64,000 nucleotides of DNA from Hoplostethus atlanticus. Taxonomy: Eukaryota > Chordata > Actinopteri > Trachichthyiformes > Trachichthyidae. The stretch's first letter is position 1, and each line of letters starts with the position of its first letter. Where the stretch lies: positions 1,042,001 through 1,106,000 of the forward strand of contig JAXDDX010000058.1 of the NCBI GenBank assembly GCA_034670405.1, written 5' to 3'. A model generated the notes under the pieces. The model was not told where the DNA came from. It saw only the letters and a program-made list of their open reading frames with translations, and did no database searches. The translations under genes were made by a program, and so were the position numbers. Positions 1 through 13,975 of the stretch are shown one piece after another.

Positions 1-1838
1 CACACATCTAGCCCCTTAACTGCCTCATTTACAAAGCTGTTTTTTTCCAACATGTGACTTTTAACATAACATCTGTTACTCCTCCTTCTTTAGGCTACCA
101 TTAAGAGTCTAAATCCCTTGTAAAAACAAAAGAAGGTGCAGAGTTTGTCTCAGGTGCAGCATCTTATCCTGCTAAGTGGCAATGATAGGTAGATGTTCAT
201 GGTAGTAACACATCCTGACTCAGTTGGACGCATTAATCTAAGATATGGTGTCATATTAATTATATTAGGTAGGACGGGGAACAGGAACTCGGCCCATGAC
301 CAATCGTCTGCACAGGCCTGGTGATTCAGTAATCAACCACATCTACTAGCGTTACATGGATCTAAAAGTCATGCACACATTAAAGCAGGAAAATAATGCT
401 CATTTAAAATTCAGTCAGTGGTTTTGTTATAATGTATTGTCACAAATTTCACACTCACCACAGAGATTTCTGAGATTTTGCCAATCAATATGTGGTAACC
501 TCAAGACTCAGGAAGTGGAATTGTGGAAGGAAGGTTTGGTAAAGCTGGGTGGGGAAAGAGAAAAAGCTTTCCTATTTCTCAAAAACGTGTGTGCCCTAGA
601 GCAAGGTGCCTAGCCACAAACAATTCTCAGTGGCCAACAGTAGAGGACTGTGCCTTTACTAAGCAGGTCTGAAGTCTGAATGTGAACAAAGTGCATGTTA
701 AATATTCAGTGTCTCAATCAAAACAGGAACAATGGCCATCAGTATCTCAATTCAAGATGACTTAAACAGGCATGTTTTTAGGAACTATGACCACTTTGGA
801 GCCCAAATGTGTGGTAACTGTCCTTCTTTCCATCTCCCTCCACTGTCTTCCACTTCTCACTTGTCTCTTCTTGTCTTTTCTCCTCCTTCCTGCGCTTCGA
901 TTTCATCTTTTGACTGTGTTCCCTCCTCATCTCTCCCCTGTTCATTCCTTCTAGGTCATACTTCCCATCTTCTTCCTCTCCTACCCTTCCATTTTCTCTC
1001 CACTGTCACGCTCCCCTGTTCCTCTGTCTGTTAAGCTAGAGACACAGCATGGCATATGGCATCCGGTACCTGTGGTGAGGAGGAAGGGTGCCACAGAGGG
1101 AGCCAACGCCACCAGAGGTGAAGCCCCACCTGTTAGAGGCTTCAGCGGAGAAACATAGGGGGGCATTACTGTTATAATCAGCTAGAAATTCCACAGCACT
1201 GCAGGCAGCTAATAGATACATATACACAGAGACATGCATAAGCACACACACAAGCACGCTGCAGTGTGTGCGAACAAAAATGTTTGCATCAATAATGCAT
1301 GATGGGTTTAGTGAAAAACTGACCGACATAAAAAAATGACACAGTTGCTATAAATTACCTTGGTACCTCAGTCATTTTCACCTTAGTTCACGGCAAAGAA
1401 GATATTTCCCCTTGTGTGTTTGCTGTCATTGATGAGTGTGAATGGTGATTTTCCCACCCCCTAAAGTTTTGATAGTATTTTCTCTATGCTTATAGCCTTT
1501 GGTGATAATTAAAGCTGCACTAGACAAGATGTTTATTTAAAAATACACCTGTGCTATCAGCCTAAATCATAAAGTGGGGCTGCAATAATGAAGAGCTTCT
1601 CCACTAACTGAGACAGATTTACCCTATTTGTCCAAATTAAATTCTTTTAGTAAACTCTCATAAATACAAAACTCTCTCCTAAATAGCAGTAGTATATATT
1701 GACATAGTGACCAAAACAACCATCTGTATAACTTTGGTGATAAGAAATGAAGTATTTAGGATGAAGCCTTAAGCCCAAGCTCATTAGTGGGTGAGAGAGA
1801 GCCAGTGGTCAGTAGGTCTACATCAATGTTATACTCAC
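1..1838. other. non-coding stretch flanking an unidentified minus-strand gene
   Basis: I see no exon here that I can support. The short open frames lack recognisable protein similarity. If the exon at 1839-2383 belongs to a minus-strand gene, its downstream introns and 3' exons would lie in this stretch. The minus-strand frames around 980-1330 are possible but have no similarity or clear splice pair that I can defend. Confidence 0.5.
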
Positions 1839-2383
1839 TCCCACTCCTTGCGTCGTGCCTGTGGTGTGCTCTGTATCTTATGAGCCTGGTGGGCTTTGAC
1901 AATGTCCCTCTGCTCGATCAGGCCACCCCGACGTCTCTTGATCACATTGGGACTGACTGCCAAGTCTCCATCCAGCCCCAACGCTCCACCCTCGAAAGAC
2001 GAGCCCACGTCCAGAGAGAGGCCAAGGCGGTTTTGGTGTATTGGGGGAGCATAGCCAGACATGTGTGGGAGGTAGAGGGTGTCGCAGCTGGTTGAGAGGC
2101 TATGGGGCTCCAGGAGGGAGTGGGGCCCCTGAAACAGGCTTGACCCACCAGCTAGTCCTGCACGATGCTTCTGCCAGCTCTCACACTCCTCTGGGGGAGG
2201 ATGGAGGATGTAGTGCCTGGGGGTGCTGTTACCACACACCGCCTCCATGCCCAGATCCAGACCATCCACTGGACACCCCAGTCTTTCTGGGCCTCTAGGC
2301 GGCCCCAAGGCATTGTGGTCCCTGACCGAACAGGAGCCCAGTTCCAACATGGTGGCACGGCTGCCGGGGATCTCAGCATAGTG
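1839..2383 (-). CDS. internal coding exon of an unidentified gene (partial)
   Basis: On the minus strand a pyrimidine-rich tract ending in CAG (just above 2383) leads into an open frame of about 181 codons. It closes at a strong donor, GTGAGT, at 1838-1833. The exon enters at phase 0 and leaves at phase 2. The frame starts HYAEIPGSRATMLE, is rich in Gly, Pro, Ser and Leu through its middle, and ends in a basic, conserved-looking segment (IKRRRGG, then KAHQAHKIQSTPQARRKEWE). This looks like an intracellular, largely disordered tail with a short structured end. I do not recognise the family. The human neighbours of CEP350 that I could recall (TOR1AIP1, FAM163A, ASTN1) do not match. No other exon of this gene could be placed with confidence. 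Confidence 0.55.
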
Positions 2384-2937
2384 CTGTGGGGAGGGAAAGA
2401 GGAAAGAGGAAGTAGAGAGAAAGTGGAATAGGCGGAAGAAAGAGTGAGAGAGACACAAGATTAAAGTACAAACTATGTAATTACTGATGTAATGAACATC
2501 CTATATCATACAGCTTCATAAAAACCTCTCTTCCGTCTCATTGGGCGTTTCCCTAAAACAACAGGAGTGATACAGCCTTGATATGGCCATATCTTTCCTA
2601 CATAGAGGTGCAGATTCTCAGTCAGTCTGTTCTCGGGTGGTGCTTTATAACTACATTAGTCAAAAGCATGAAGGGATCCAACTTCTGTTTGAGTATTAAT
2701 TTGTTCAGTTAAGCTTCAGAGGCAATTTGCCAATGGCTCTCGCTGTCCTCAGTAAGTTTTATTACAGTTAGTAACAAGTCCTCTGAGCAGCAGAACCAAT
2801 TACACGAGCTGTAATGCAGTCCTCACAACAAATAATATTAATATTGTCAGTGTTGTGCTTGATGGTGTAATTAGAAAGAGGGAAAATAGAGATGGAGCCT
2901 CATTCCATCAACTCAGAATCCCCCCCCCTCAATAAAG

Positions 2938-3202
<265 letters not shown>

Positions 3203-3203
<1 letters not shown>

Positions 3204-6200
3204 CAATTCTCTTATATATCAGCCTACAGTCCATCAGGTAGACTGCTCAAGCACCCTGCAAGCCATCCATTAGACTGCTGTCAATAAGGAGACACACTGT
3301 TCAAATGAGGCACTAATCATCAGAGAACCTCTTGAGTTGATGATGGCATCAAAGCTTTGAGAAGACCTTGACCTCTCTGATTTCAAAAGAACTTCACTGA
3401 TGCTTCAAAATATTAAAATGATTGCACAAAACTGAGCTAATATACTAAGATATGCTTGATTTGGCCATATCTTCTATGTGCCAAGGAGGACAAGGTTCAG
3501 AGCTAGGGAATACTCCAGTAATAGGACGATGAATCAGAGGGGACAAACAGTTTATGTTGTACCACACTGAAAACCATTTATTTTAAACAGCATTTTCACA
3601 AAGAGTGAATCCATTCTGATCTCTTTCTGTACTATTTCTTGTTAGTAATAAAAACAAGCTAAAGATGCCTGGAACATTATTGTTCCTAACCATTAGCCCC
3701 AAGGAGATGATAAGAATAAAATATAATTTCTCATAACTACAAATGCCATCAACTGCCATCTGATTTATTAAATTCATGAAGCAGAAACTGATACTAACAT
3801 AAATTAAGATGAAACAAATAAAATAATGTGACAAAAAACCATTGCATTAATCTGTTGCTGTGCGGTGTAATTCATCACATATACGTTGGCGATGCAGGGA
3901 CGATTGGTGAAGCTCATTATAGCTGATGGAAGTGGGCCAATCTGTGACAGTGCTAGTATAGTTGTTGTATAGTTGCCCTATTATTTACCATGGCCTAGAT
4001 TACACAGCCCCTCCAAGAACATGGCTTCACAGAGACATACATTATCTAAACAAACAGGAAGGAAAGAGGCTAGCCCTCCTATAAAATAGTCTGAATATCT
4101 TCAGTGAGCTCAATTCAAAATAAAGCATCTGTTACTTTCTCACAAATACATTGAATCTCTTTTTCATTTGCAGATGTCTGACTTCCTATCACAGCAATTT
4201 TTTTATCAAGCAAAATACACAAAAATCTATACAGAGAGCTTTTAAAATATACAAACTAAATTCCACTTTAAATCAGATTAGAGTCTTTGAGTAAATGGTA
4301 GCACAGTGTTTTAGTAGCTTTCAACCTTTTACACACTGAAATATTGATAAATGAAAGCCATTATGATTATTACATTTCAGAAAAGCCACCATTGTTAATA
4401 GATGGCACAACTGATGTTGCAAGCTTCAAATCTTACTGAGCTTTGAAAAACAATCTCATATTGCTGTTCCTATCTTTTCACCAAGCTAATCAATTATTAT
4501 AGGCAAATATCAAATTGAGAGCACAGAGGCGATCAAACAGTCGTGGTTAGAAGGACCTTCCCATAACTGGAGGTTCACAGGTTCAAAGTATCCATGCCCA
4601 TATATTCCCATGCCATTTTCGATTCTCCCTATTGATTCGATACTATATAGATTCCCTTATCAGTTCCTATTAGATAATTGATCATACAGCTTTAATGGAG
4701 TGCCCTAATGTCAAAACACGCAATCAATTGCACACTGAAGGTTTTGGAACAAAAACCACCCAGTTGAGCAACAGCCTCTTGGCATCAATAAGGGGAATCG
4801 ATAGCAGAGGAGATTATTGCTTTCAATAATTGGACAATCTATTGTCTTGACCATACTGGGACCAGTTCAGATACCCAGCCCCAACCTTCCCGTGGGATGG
4901 AACATCTGAATCACATGCAACTTGCAGGAGAACGACCATAGGTGTATGACATCTTACACACTTTTAATAATAAATGACTAGTAAAATGAAATTACTGCTA
5001 TTAGGACCTCCATACTATGGGATGACCTGCCCAAGGAGATCGGGCTATCAAAATCAGCAATCTAGTGATCGCTATGCTCACTAGGTTGCTTATTAATGAA
5101 TGTGAGCTGAGACAGAAAACTCTCCTGCCAAGTCCTGCCCTCTTCCTTCTCTCCCCAACTCCAATTAGATGGACGGAGTTGGAGTCGTGCACAGAATGAG
5201 ACAGGAAGTGCCATTCTATATATATATAACTATAAATATATATATATGTATTTGTTCAAACACTTGACCTGGCATGGGAAACTGTCTGAGAGGCAACAGG
5301 AGAAACTCCATTGATCCAACGCTTACTGAATCCATTTTCCAAATTAGCTTTTCACACTGAGTGGGAACACCAACACAGTTAGCTGACAGAAATATGGCTG
5401 CATGAATTTAGACAGCTGGATCAGGGTTTGCTACCTCCAGGAAAGCCCCAGCCACATTTACTGATGATGGCTCTACAACCTTTCCTTCCACACAGGTTAA
5501 AGAGAGCGTGGATGGATAGGAAAACACAACACAACAAAAACAAAATCAATTGACTCAGGATGGTGCCATGTTCATGATCAATAAAACTACACTAGGCTGG
5601 TGCGAGCATTTACACACAAACCTATTAGCCAGACATGAAAGGTGAAAGGGACAAGCAACATATCTAACAATTATGGTTAGTAAATGACTAGATGGACAAT
5701 AAGCCTCTTCCAGAAGTTGCAAGCCACTAAAATTAGAAACAGACATTGTTGACTGTATATTGCCACAAGAACTACACTTACTTCAGTTACTCCAGTTAGT
5801 TCTTATCAGTTAACAATGTTTATATTTCCCTTATATACAATGCATTTAAAGGTCACAGGGTTTATCCATACATGTGCATCTATTTTATGCCACATGTATC
5901 ATGTGTCTCAACAAAGGAGCAAAGAGTGTTTAGGACAGAAAGTGATTTCTCTGATTACAGAGACAAAAGCTGAATATCTGTGAAACAATCCCTAATTGCA
6001 CTCCCTCATGCGATTATGATCAGCGTGACCAGACCCCTGGCACCAAACAACACACCCTCACCAGAGAGCAATGGATAAGAACTCTACACAGACCCAAACT
6101 TCAAGGCTGTATTGCACAGCGCCTCCACACTCCACTGTGATCCACACCAAAACCAGGCACTTACAGCTCTAGATTACGGTGGTGGATCAGTAAGTGCCAG

Positions 6201-9007
6201 GAAAAATGTCTGTGGCTAAATGTGATTCTCCTCATCAGCTTTTAAGAGGCCGGTTGTTGATTAGCCATGGCCACTGGGCTCTCCGGCTGCTATCAGCTTT
6301 AACTGTAATGGCTGTTTTCTTACAGCTGTGTGCCGACTTCCACTTACCGTCAGATAAAAGGAGACAAAAAGAGTGAATCTTGACAAAATCTGAATCGAAA
6401 TATTGCAGGGGACAAATTCTTTTTACGCTCCTTGTTCGAAAGCCAGGTGTCAAGGTTTGTAATGAGGAGTGAAGGAGCGGCTGAGGCAGGCCTTCTCACA
6501 CCTGCTGCCCACACAGTCACCTGATTATACACATCATATCTCACTACATCCTCCTCTCCTCAACCTGGATGTCAACCTAGTGAGTGGCCAAACATTTGTC
6601 AGGAAGCGTTACGTCACCTCAAACCACTCTAATGGACAGGCACAAATGTCATGCAGCATCTGGGGAAAATTTTCAGCCTGAAAATAATTACCAATTTCAT
6701 TACTTTTTTTTTTTTAGATCTTTCCAAATGTGCTCCTTCACTTTAAAAGCTAAGTGGAGGAACGTGTATGGCAAAATAATGACAGGATATAATAGATGGC
6801 ACTAAGAAAAGTTTTTAACAACTTAGAAATTAGACATTAGAAATACATCTCGCTCTTGAGCAGAGGCTCTATCAAAATCTTTGGGAGCTATCCATTACAG
6901 TGCAATGGAAACAGAGGGGACAGAACAATGTCTTACACAACAATTTGATTAATCTGCGTAATAGTTATGTTATATCTATTACATTTTTCTGTGGTCTCTT
7001 GTCTATTATTATACATCATCTATATATACATATATACATAATATAATACATGCAGGGTAGCATACGTACGTCTTATTGAGAAATCAAATTTTCTCTTCCT
7101 TGCCTGCCTTTCATTTGGCCCTAAAAAACTCACTGCATATCACAGTTCTGTATGACAGAGTGCAATGTCCAGTGCCAAAATCTATATTTTAAATTTACAA
7201 CTTTCTATTACAGTCTGTGTTGCATTTCAATGGCTCAACAGTAACAGCCAATATGCCAATGAGTGTATGAGAGGTCAAATGTATATTCAGCTTTAACCAG
7301 CTGGGAGGAGCATCAACTTTCAGGGAAGGGAGAAAATATATAAGGGATTGTTGACATTTCTACACACCACAACAAACCTGCAACAACTGACTAGAGCAAC
7401 AGAGTAAGCTGTTTCTTGAAATAAACAAGGCCCCAGGTGTGTAGGTAACAAGGAAGTAGCATAACTATATTCTAGGGCTAGATAGACTACATGGCTAGTA
7501 ATTATGCCCGCCCCCATAATGATTGATGATACTAGAACATAAAAAAACCAAAACAGCAGCCTCCCACTGTTCCTTACCAGAAGCCCCAGCCCAGTCTATC
7601 CCAACTACACCCACGGCCTGCAACACTGAATCTATATTACTTCCTCTTCCTCTTATCTATGTCCTGGATATTTAATGTGCTTGATACTGTAAATTGTTTT
7701 TTTTACAAAGTACATCTGCATGCCAAGAAATTTCTTCACAATTTCCGTTCATGTGAATACAATGCACATTTTGCACATCCTGTATATATGCTGTGCATTC
7801 ACTTTTTTCCCCCTTCATATTCACATTTTTTCTCATTCCTTATATATTGCACATATTCTGATATTTTTGTAATTTCCATTTTCATATCACACATACAATA
7901 TTTCATGTTTTTTTCCATATCTTCCTTTGTTCCTTTTGTTTCAGTATGTACTGCATACATGCTGTCATTTATATATTTTCATATTTTTCATTCATTCTAC
8001 TTAATACAGCTAGTGTGGTAATCATAAGTTAATACTCTAATACTAAATCTATTAGTTAATAATTCTATTCTTGTTTAATTTCTATTATTCTTCACTGTAT
8101 CCTATTATTATAGCACAATATGCTGCTCCAACAAACCAGTTTTCTGCAGGGATCATTAAAGTTTAATCTTAACCTAACCCATTTCCATGCAACTATTGTG
8201 CCACAAACACTGAATGATCTCAGTTTGTCCCCATATGTAAACATTGCTGAGTGAATAGATCAATTAGTTGGAAGCCTCAGTAACAGACAGCTAAGCTTAG
8301 CTAAGCAGAGGCTAAAACAACAAGCAGTTACAAGCCACACCCTCATGCCATTCAGCTTTGGTGTTTTGAATGTCTGCTGTTCTACTAAACTTAGTTTGCT
8401 TTTAATTGAAGTTACCTCTTACTCTTTCACTCTTTGCTTTGTAGTTGATGCTTCACAAGGTCCTCTTATAATAAACTGACTCAATGAGGTTTTTCATACT
8501 TTGTCTTGACAATGATAAAGGTGGCACAAAAAGAACATAATGTGTAAAGACACAAACTCAATGGGAAGGACTGATGAGCAAAAACATTAATTAAAGGGAT
8601 TTCTGTCTGTTTTGTCAGCAATTACTGAAAGAGTCAAACTCAAGTTAGTCCGAGTTACCCTTCACTCTTCACCCTTTTGCTTCATGCTTATCTCTTTCAA
8701 TAGTTTAAAATTGAGGAGTACAGCTGAATGTCTTTAACTGCATCCAGCTACCATGCAGATGATGAAAAGAAGCTCCTCACAGAGATCCTACTGCTGTGAT
8801 GAACTTCCTGGGAAATCATTACACAACATCACTGTCAGATTGGTAATTATCGACCTGTCAATCAGATCAACACTCCTCGGTAGGGTGGCTGGATGGTTAG
8901 GTAGTATCATAATAGAGTGACACATCTTTCCTACCCTGTGAGTATCCTTTTCAGAAATGGATTGATGCCTATGATTGTGTGGGACTGTAGATATGTACAG
9001 GAGACGG
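3203..9007. other. gene-free AT-rich stretch with dispersed repeat fragments
   Basis: No exon is supportable on either strand. Visible items are a short TA-rich repeat near 5216-5250, a SINE-like fragment near 4525-4610 (a tRNA-like 'gtggttagaaggacc...ggttcacaggttcaaa' pattern), and the LINE-tail-like segment listed separately. The rest is unremarkable AT-rich intergenic sequence. Confidence 0.5.
7640..8170 (+). repeat. probable 3' end of a fish non-LTR retroposon
   Basis: AT-rich sequence with many 'ttgcacat/ttcatatt' motifs ends in 'ttctgcagggatcattaaagttta'. That ending resembles the 3' UTR of abundant teleost LINE-type elements. A weaker relative of the same motif series occurs around 57000-57300. 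The family is my judgement from memory of such tails, and no reverse transcriptase coding was found. Confidence 0.4.
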
Positions 9008-9600
9008 ACAAAATAACAGAAACATATATGAATAAGCACCTAATAAGGAGTAGGGCCACACTCTGTCTTCAGAACAGCTTCAGGCCTTCTCTTAATCTTG
9101 TTATGCAAGTGTGTGTAGTGGGACATTAGACCATTTTTCAAGAAAGGAAGCCTCCAGCTCTTTGAGGGAAGAGAGGGAAGAGGTGGAAATGTATCGTGCA
9201 CTCTGTCTTCCAGAACGTCCCATAAAGGTTCAATGATGTTTAGATGTTTGGTAATAGGAAGGCACGTGACTTCATCCTGGTGTTCATGAAACCACTCTTG
9301 AGTTTGTTTGGCAGTGTGCATGAGAGCATTGTCATCTTGCGATATGGCACAGCATGCGAGAACAGCGTTTGCACCATAAGAAAGCACTGGTCCTGTAAAA
9401 TGGCTTCATATACCTTGGCTATTATACGATCGTGCAGAGCAGTCATCAAACCTAATGATGCCCATGAGATGGGGGCCTACACCATTACAGATCGATCATG
9501 TTTAACTGTTAGCAACAGACATTGTGAGCTGAAGGCATCCTTTGGTTTCACCAAACATAAACCTGTCTGGATGTAAAAAAAAAAGAAAAAAAGAGTCATC
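9008..9600 (-). pseudogene. decayed Tc1-like transposase (DNA transposon relic)
   Basis: Minus-strand reading of 9387-9040 shows the C-terminal part of a Tc1/mariner transposase. Recognisable parts are a degraded 'DDNALMHTAKQTQEWFHEH' block, then 'HLNIIEPLWDVLEDRV' (the region of the third catalytic acidic residue), and a terminal 'RRPEAVLKTECGPTPY'. Upstream, minus-strand 9570-9400 keeps fragments such as 'DRFMFGETKG' but is broken by stops and frame changes. The element end near 9008-9030 carries 'gttattttgtccgtctcc' (minus strand), typical of a Tc1 terminus. The N-terminal DNA-binding half is missing, so this is an inactive, truncated relic. Confidence 0.8.
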
Positions 9601-10195
9601 AGGCCATATTACAGGGGCTAAGGTTTTACCAGGTTATGCATCTTTGTGCGCTGGTCTTGAATACAAGGAGTTCTTGAATGGCAGCCCTGCCAAACACACA
9701 AGTTCATTTTTGAGTTTTGTCGTGTTTAGCAAATGTTAAATGTATTATATAAATGTGTTAGTGAGCTTTAACGTGCGATGACCACATTAAATCATTTTTG
9801 TGTCCAATGGCCTGCAATTTGGGCACAGACTATTTGGCCTCTTTGGAACTTAGTTATCTCATTTTGCTTTGAAAACTCACATATAAAAGTGGTGACTGTC
9901 AGACCCCTTTTAAAACTTACACATACTACAAATTGGCAGTCAACTGAATAAAACCTTTTTATGAATGCTTTATATTTCTATATATTGCTGAATTTAATAC
10001 AATTTCAACCAAAAGCTAATGGCAACATATTCTCACACCATGGTCAAGGTCTAAACTGCAGGTCTAGACTGTTTTACACCTAGAATCTCATAATCTCATA
10101 TGTCAGGACATATTCACATAAATGACAGGTCAGTGAAGATGTTGGCCGGGTTGAGTTAGCCATAGTAATGGAGAGGGAATTCAGGCTGGGTTCCC

Positions 10196-10196
<1 letters not shown>

Positions 10197-10246
<50 letters not shown>

Positions 10247-10247
10247 A
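10197..10247. repeat. (TG)n microsatellite
   Basis: About 45 bp of TG dinucleotides followed by TGCG/TGAG units. It gives false Cys-Val and Thr-His open frames on the two strands. Confidence 0.95.
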
Positions 10248-13200
10248 GTGCGTGAAAAGCAGCACTCAGCTTGAATACCTTCACTTTGCACTGCAAGACA
10301 CACTTCATATATTTACCCATTACAAAAATGGGGAGCCACATGATTCTGTTATACAAACTGGTTTGCAAATTTTGGTCTACATAATTAATTGAAAAAAGAT
10401 ATATTATCAACTGCAATTTCCTAATCTCAGTGGGCTGCAATTTGTGTTTAGATGAACAGATATTTCCTGCCGCTATATAAAACAATGTATCCTTGTGCTG
10501 GGCAGAATCCCTGGCTTACAAATCAAGTTGCATATTGGAGAAAACGCTGTGTCCAGATGTATTACAGGTCATATTGTTATTCAGATATAAATAAATGCAG
10601 CATGATTCTTTTGCAATATATTGACAATATATTGATGTACAACCATTTTGTTGACTTTGCAAGACCTCCAAGCACATATCAGAAAGTAAAGTAGACCCGG
10701 TGCTTCTGAACCTGCTCTAAAATGTCCATGCAGATAATTGAAAGCTTTGCACCATGGACAGGTACTGATATCAAACCAGGAAGCTGCCATCTTTAAACAC
10801 ATGGTTCATTGGTCACTTTAAAATTTCTTGTTGCCTTAATGCCCTTCAATTAAATGAGTTGCCTCATTTCTGTGCAGCAGCCTTATTTCAGTGTATCAAC
10901 CTATGGGAAAGCAATATAAGTACACAGCAATACGCAATGTAAAACTGCAAATGATTTTAGTACATTATGTTTGCACACTTTGAACTTACAGTATTACATC
11001 CTTGTCAGTACATTGTGTATTAGGAAGAATTTCTAAACACTTGAGGATGCCAAGGGGCAAGAACAACCTCATATAGTATTCAAAACATAAACACATTCAT
11101 CACAGAATGTGTGAATGCATCAGCACAGGTTTTTTTTGTCTCTCTTAGATAGTAATGAAGCATTGAGATACTCAGACACTGTCTAATGAAATCTTGACCT
11201 GTAAACAGATTCAGTTGTCTGAAAATTATGCTCCTCGCTGTTGAGTGGAATATTGTTTACTTTCTCCTGATATGGATTGCTGAAATAAATAAGTTCATCA
11301 GCCTGTCCTGTTGGGTCATGATGGAGAAGTCTGTCCTCCTGTACCTTTGACTTCAAGGCAGAACTGGGTCAAATACTAATTCTTACCGCTTGCTTTAAAC
11401 TACTTGGAGAACCAAATGGTTGGATGTGAAATACTTTCATGTGATTGTCTAAAATTCTGACATGTTGTATTGTCCTGTGTGGCATACCACATCCATCTAG
11501 CACATAGCGATGCTAAAACAAACAGTGAAAAGTACACAGCAGGGTGAATAAGTAGTTAGACAAAACGCCTAACTGGCAGATTACAAGTTAGATCCCAGCT
11601 ACAGCCTTGTGTCCTGTCATAGTAGCCTTGAGCAAGACCCTAAATCCCTACCTGCTCAGTCATTGCAAGTCACTCTGAACAACACCATCAGCTAAATGTT
11701 GATCCAAGTCTGGTTAAATGACATTGAAAAAGCCATCTGTCTTCTCTTTGTTTGCAATAACTCTAAGACGCCCGTGTTACGTCTACTATTTTGAGGTTGT
11801 AAAAGGTTTGATTAAATGTTGAATTAAAACAGACCTGGATTTTGAGTTATGGTGGGTTGTACAAGAATCACAGAAAAAACATATTTTCAATAAGAATCTC
11901 TTCAAGAAGTTTGGTTAACTGGTTAAGTGGTACAAATGTTAAATGGCCATTATGAATTCTAGATAGGGACATTAATTTACACACCATGAAAACTAATTAG
12001 CACCTCGTCTGACAGAGAGTGGTGTTATTCAACCAAGACATTCAGAACACTTAAAAAAAAGATTCACACAAGACAATCACAGGAAATTACAGCAAAAATA
12101 GATTTTAGGGGGCGGTAATTTTCTGGCAAGTGTTAATGTAATTAAATTAGTACCAAAGCACTCCAGAAAAGAATTGATTTCAGCAATGGTCCATTTGCCA
12201 ATGCAGACAGAAAACACCTTGATCAATTCTGGAACAAAGCTGATCACATTGGCTACCACTGAACACTAAATGGGTATTCTACAGGATCTGTGCACCGTTT
12301 AAAAGATAAGCATGACTGCAGGTTTAAGAGCAGGGACGCTCTAGTTCTAGCTCTAGGAGAGATGTGGAGTGATAAAGTCGACTAGCAACATGGTGTCAGC
12401 CTCCAGCAGATCATCAGCTACAATACGAACACTGATTATTCAAACTGCCTCTTCCTTTATTGTCAAACTCCCAAGACTTGAGAAAAGGGTCTGCTTTGGC
12501 TTCTGCTGAGAGTCCGATTATATTACCTAAATACATCACTACGGACCTTCACATGGGTTTATTTCTCAAGATAACGTAAAAAAAACCACTTACAAATCTG
12601 ATTTATCCCAAATCATAGAAAAACAACGAGAGATGAGAAGCCAAGAAGACAGATGATCCTAGCAAATCATGACATTTGCACGTCTGAAACCTCATCAACA
12701 ACTTGTCAGACACATGCCTCCTTTCACTTTGCTGCAGAAAATGCAGTCTCGATTTCCTTGTCTTTAATGAATTTTTCCCTTTCTGTGGTAATGACTGCCT
12801 TTCCCAGCCACTGAGATCGAGCTGGAGAGATTTCTCTTACTACCCCTGAGAGTTTACCATTATCTAGCCAGGGCCCACTTGTTAATTAAGAGGATCTAAT
12901 TCAAGTACCCCTTAATGCAGTCCTGTTAATGACACCTGGACTCTACTCTGTGTAACGTTCTGAATGCCAGGATTTCAAATCTACCTTTATCTGTGTAGTA
13001 TGATTCAAATGACCTGCTCTTACACATGCAATTGGCATCTGTGTTTATCCTTTTGCACTGGTATTCCTCCCAAGTGAAGAATACAGATTTCTGCTCATAG
13101 TCTTCTCACATTGCAGATTTGCTCAAGATGCAAAGCAAGGGTGTGAAGTCATTTGTAAATCATGCTTTATGAAGAAGTACTAAGCAACATGGCAAGGTGA

Positions 13201-13900
13201 GTGGCATTGACCCATAACTCCCCAGACCAATCAACAGTCTAGATCAAACACATACCTGGCCTCCACAGTCTCCCTGGCATCACATACATCTTGACAGTCC
13301 GTAATGACAAAAACTTTAGTTAAGCAAAATACTGGTTAAAGAAATTTGGGGAAACGGATTATAAATTAGTTGCAATATCAAAAAAAAACACGTTGATGAT
13401 GAAGAAGATGAAGATGATCTAGGCTACATCTACACTGTCAGAATCGTCCACTGATCTGTTTTATTGACCAGGCTTGTTGACGTAGACTGAGCGAAGACTC
13501 GTTATGGATTTCTCCTTTCTGTTCCTGCGGTAACACACCAACATAACCACTGGCAAAAAGGCTTTCGCTGTAGGCGATCGCACAAGGGAAAGTGACAACC
13601 AGAACCATTTGTGGCATCTTTTAAAGTCGTCGATAGTACAGATGACAAACACCTGAAAGACGGGAACAACCTGGGTCTCATATGGTTTCCCAAATTAGCT
13701 GTGGAATAAAGTCTACGAAATACTAAGCAGTGAGTTTTTTTTTGCTATATCTCTGTAAAACATATAATACATATCATCTTACCTAAAAGCAGAGAGTTCA
13801 TTTCCATTTTTGTTCACCTTTTTTCAAAAGTGGAAATGAGGCAGTAGACACGACCACGTCCACCGTAGTATTTCCATGCAGTACTGACAGAGAGAAAGAG
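10248..13900. other. gene-free stretch upstream of cep350
   Basis: No supportable exon or RNA gene. AT-rich with scattered short open frames. A SINE-like fragment is listed separately at 11520-11725. Confidence 0.5.
11520..11725 (+). repeat. tRNA-derived SINE relic
   Basis: A tRNA-like 5' part ('aagtagttagacaaaacgcctaactggcaga...aagttagatcccagct') is followed by 'agccttgagcaagaccctaaatcccta' and a tail 'attgcaagtcactctgaacaacaccatcagctaaatg'. That tail matches the common V-SINE-type ending 'tgcaagtcgctttggataaaagcgtctgctaaatg' with several substitutions. The class is confident; the exact family is not. Confidence 0.65.
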
Positions 13901-13903
13901 AGA

Positions 13904-13910
13904 GACAGAT

Positions 13911-13941
<31 letters not shown>

Positions 13942-13975
13942 GACAGAGAGAGAGAGAGGGGGGCAGAGAGAGCAA
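13904..13975. repeat. imperfect (GA)n microsatellite
   Basis: Purine-rich GA repeat interrupted by CAGA and GGGG units. Confidence 0.9.

Noticed and set aside
1835-2458. Treating the whole 207-codon minus-strand frame as one protein starting MCLSHS
   Set aside because: The first 25 codons are the pyrimidine tract before a strong AG acceptor. The last bases contain the GTGAGT donor. It is an internal exon, not a complete gene.
4525-4610. Possible tRNA gene
   Set aside because: A tRNA-like B-box pattern is visible but no cloverleaf can be formed. It fits a decayed SINE head better.
7659-8021. 120-codon open frame rich in Phe, Ile and Ser
   Set aside because: It is an AT-rich retroposon-tail-like sequence, with no splice signals or recognisable domain.
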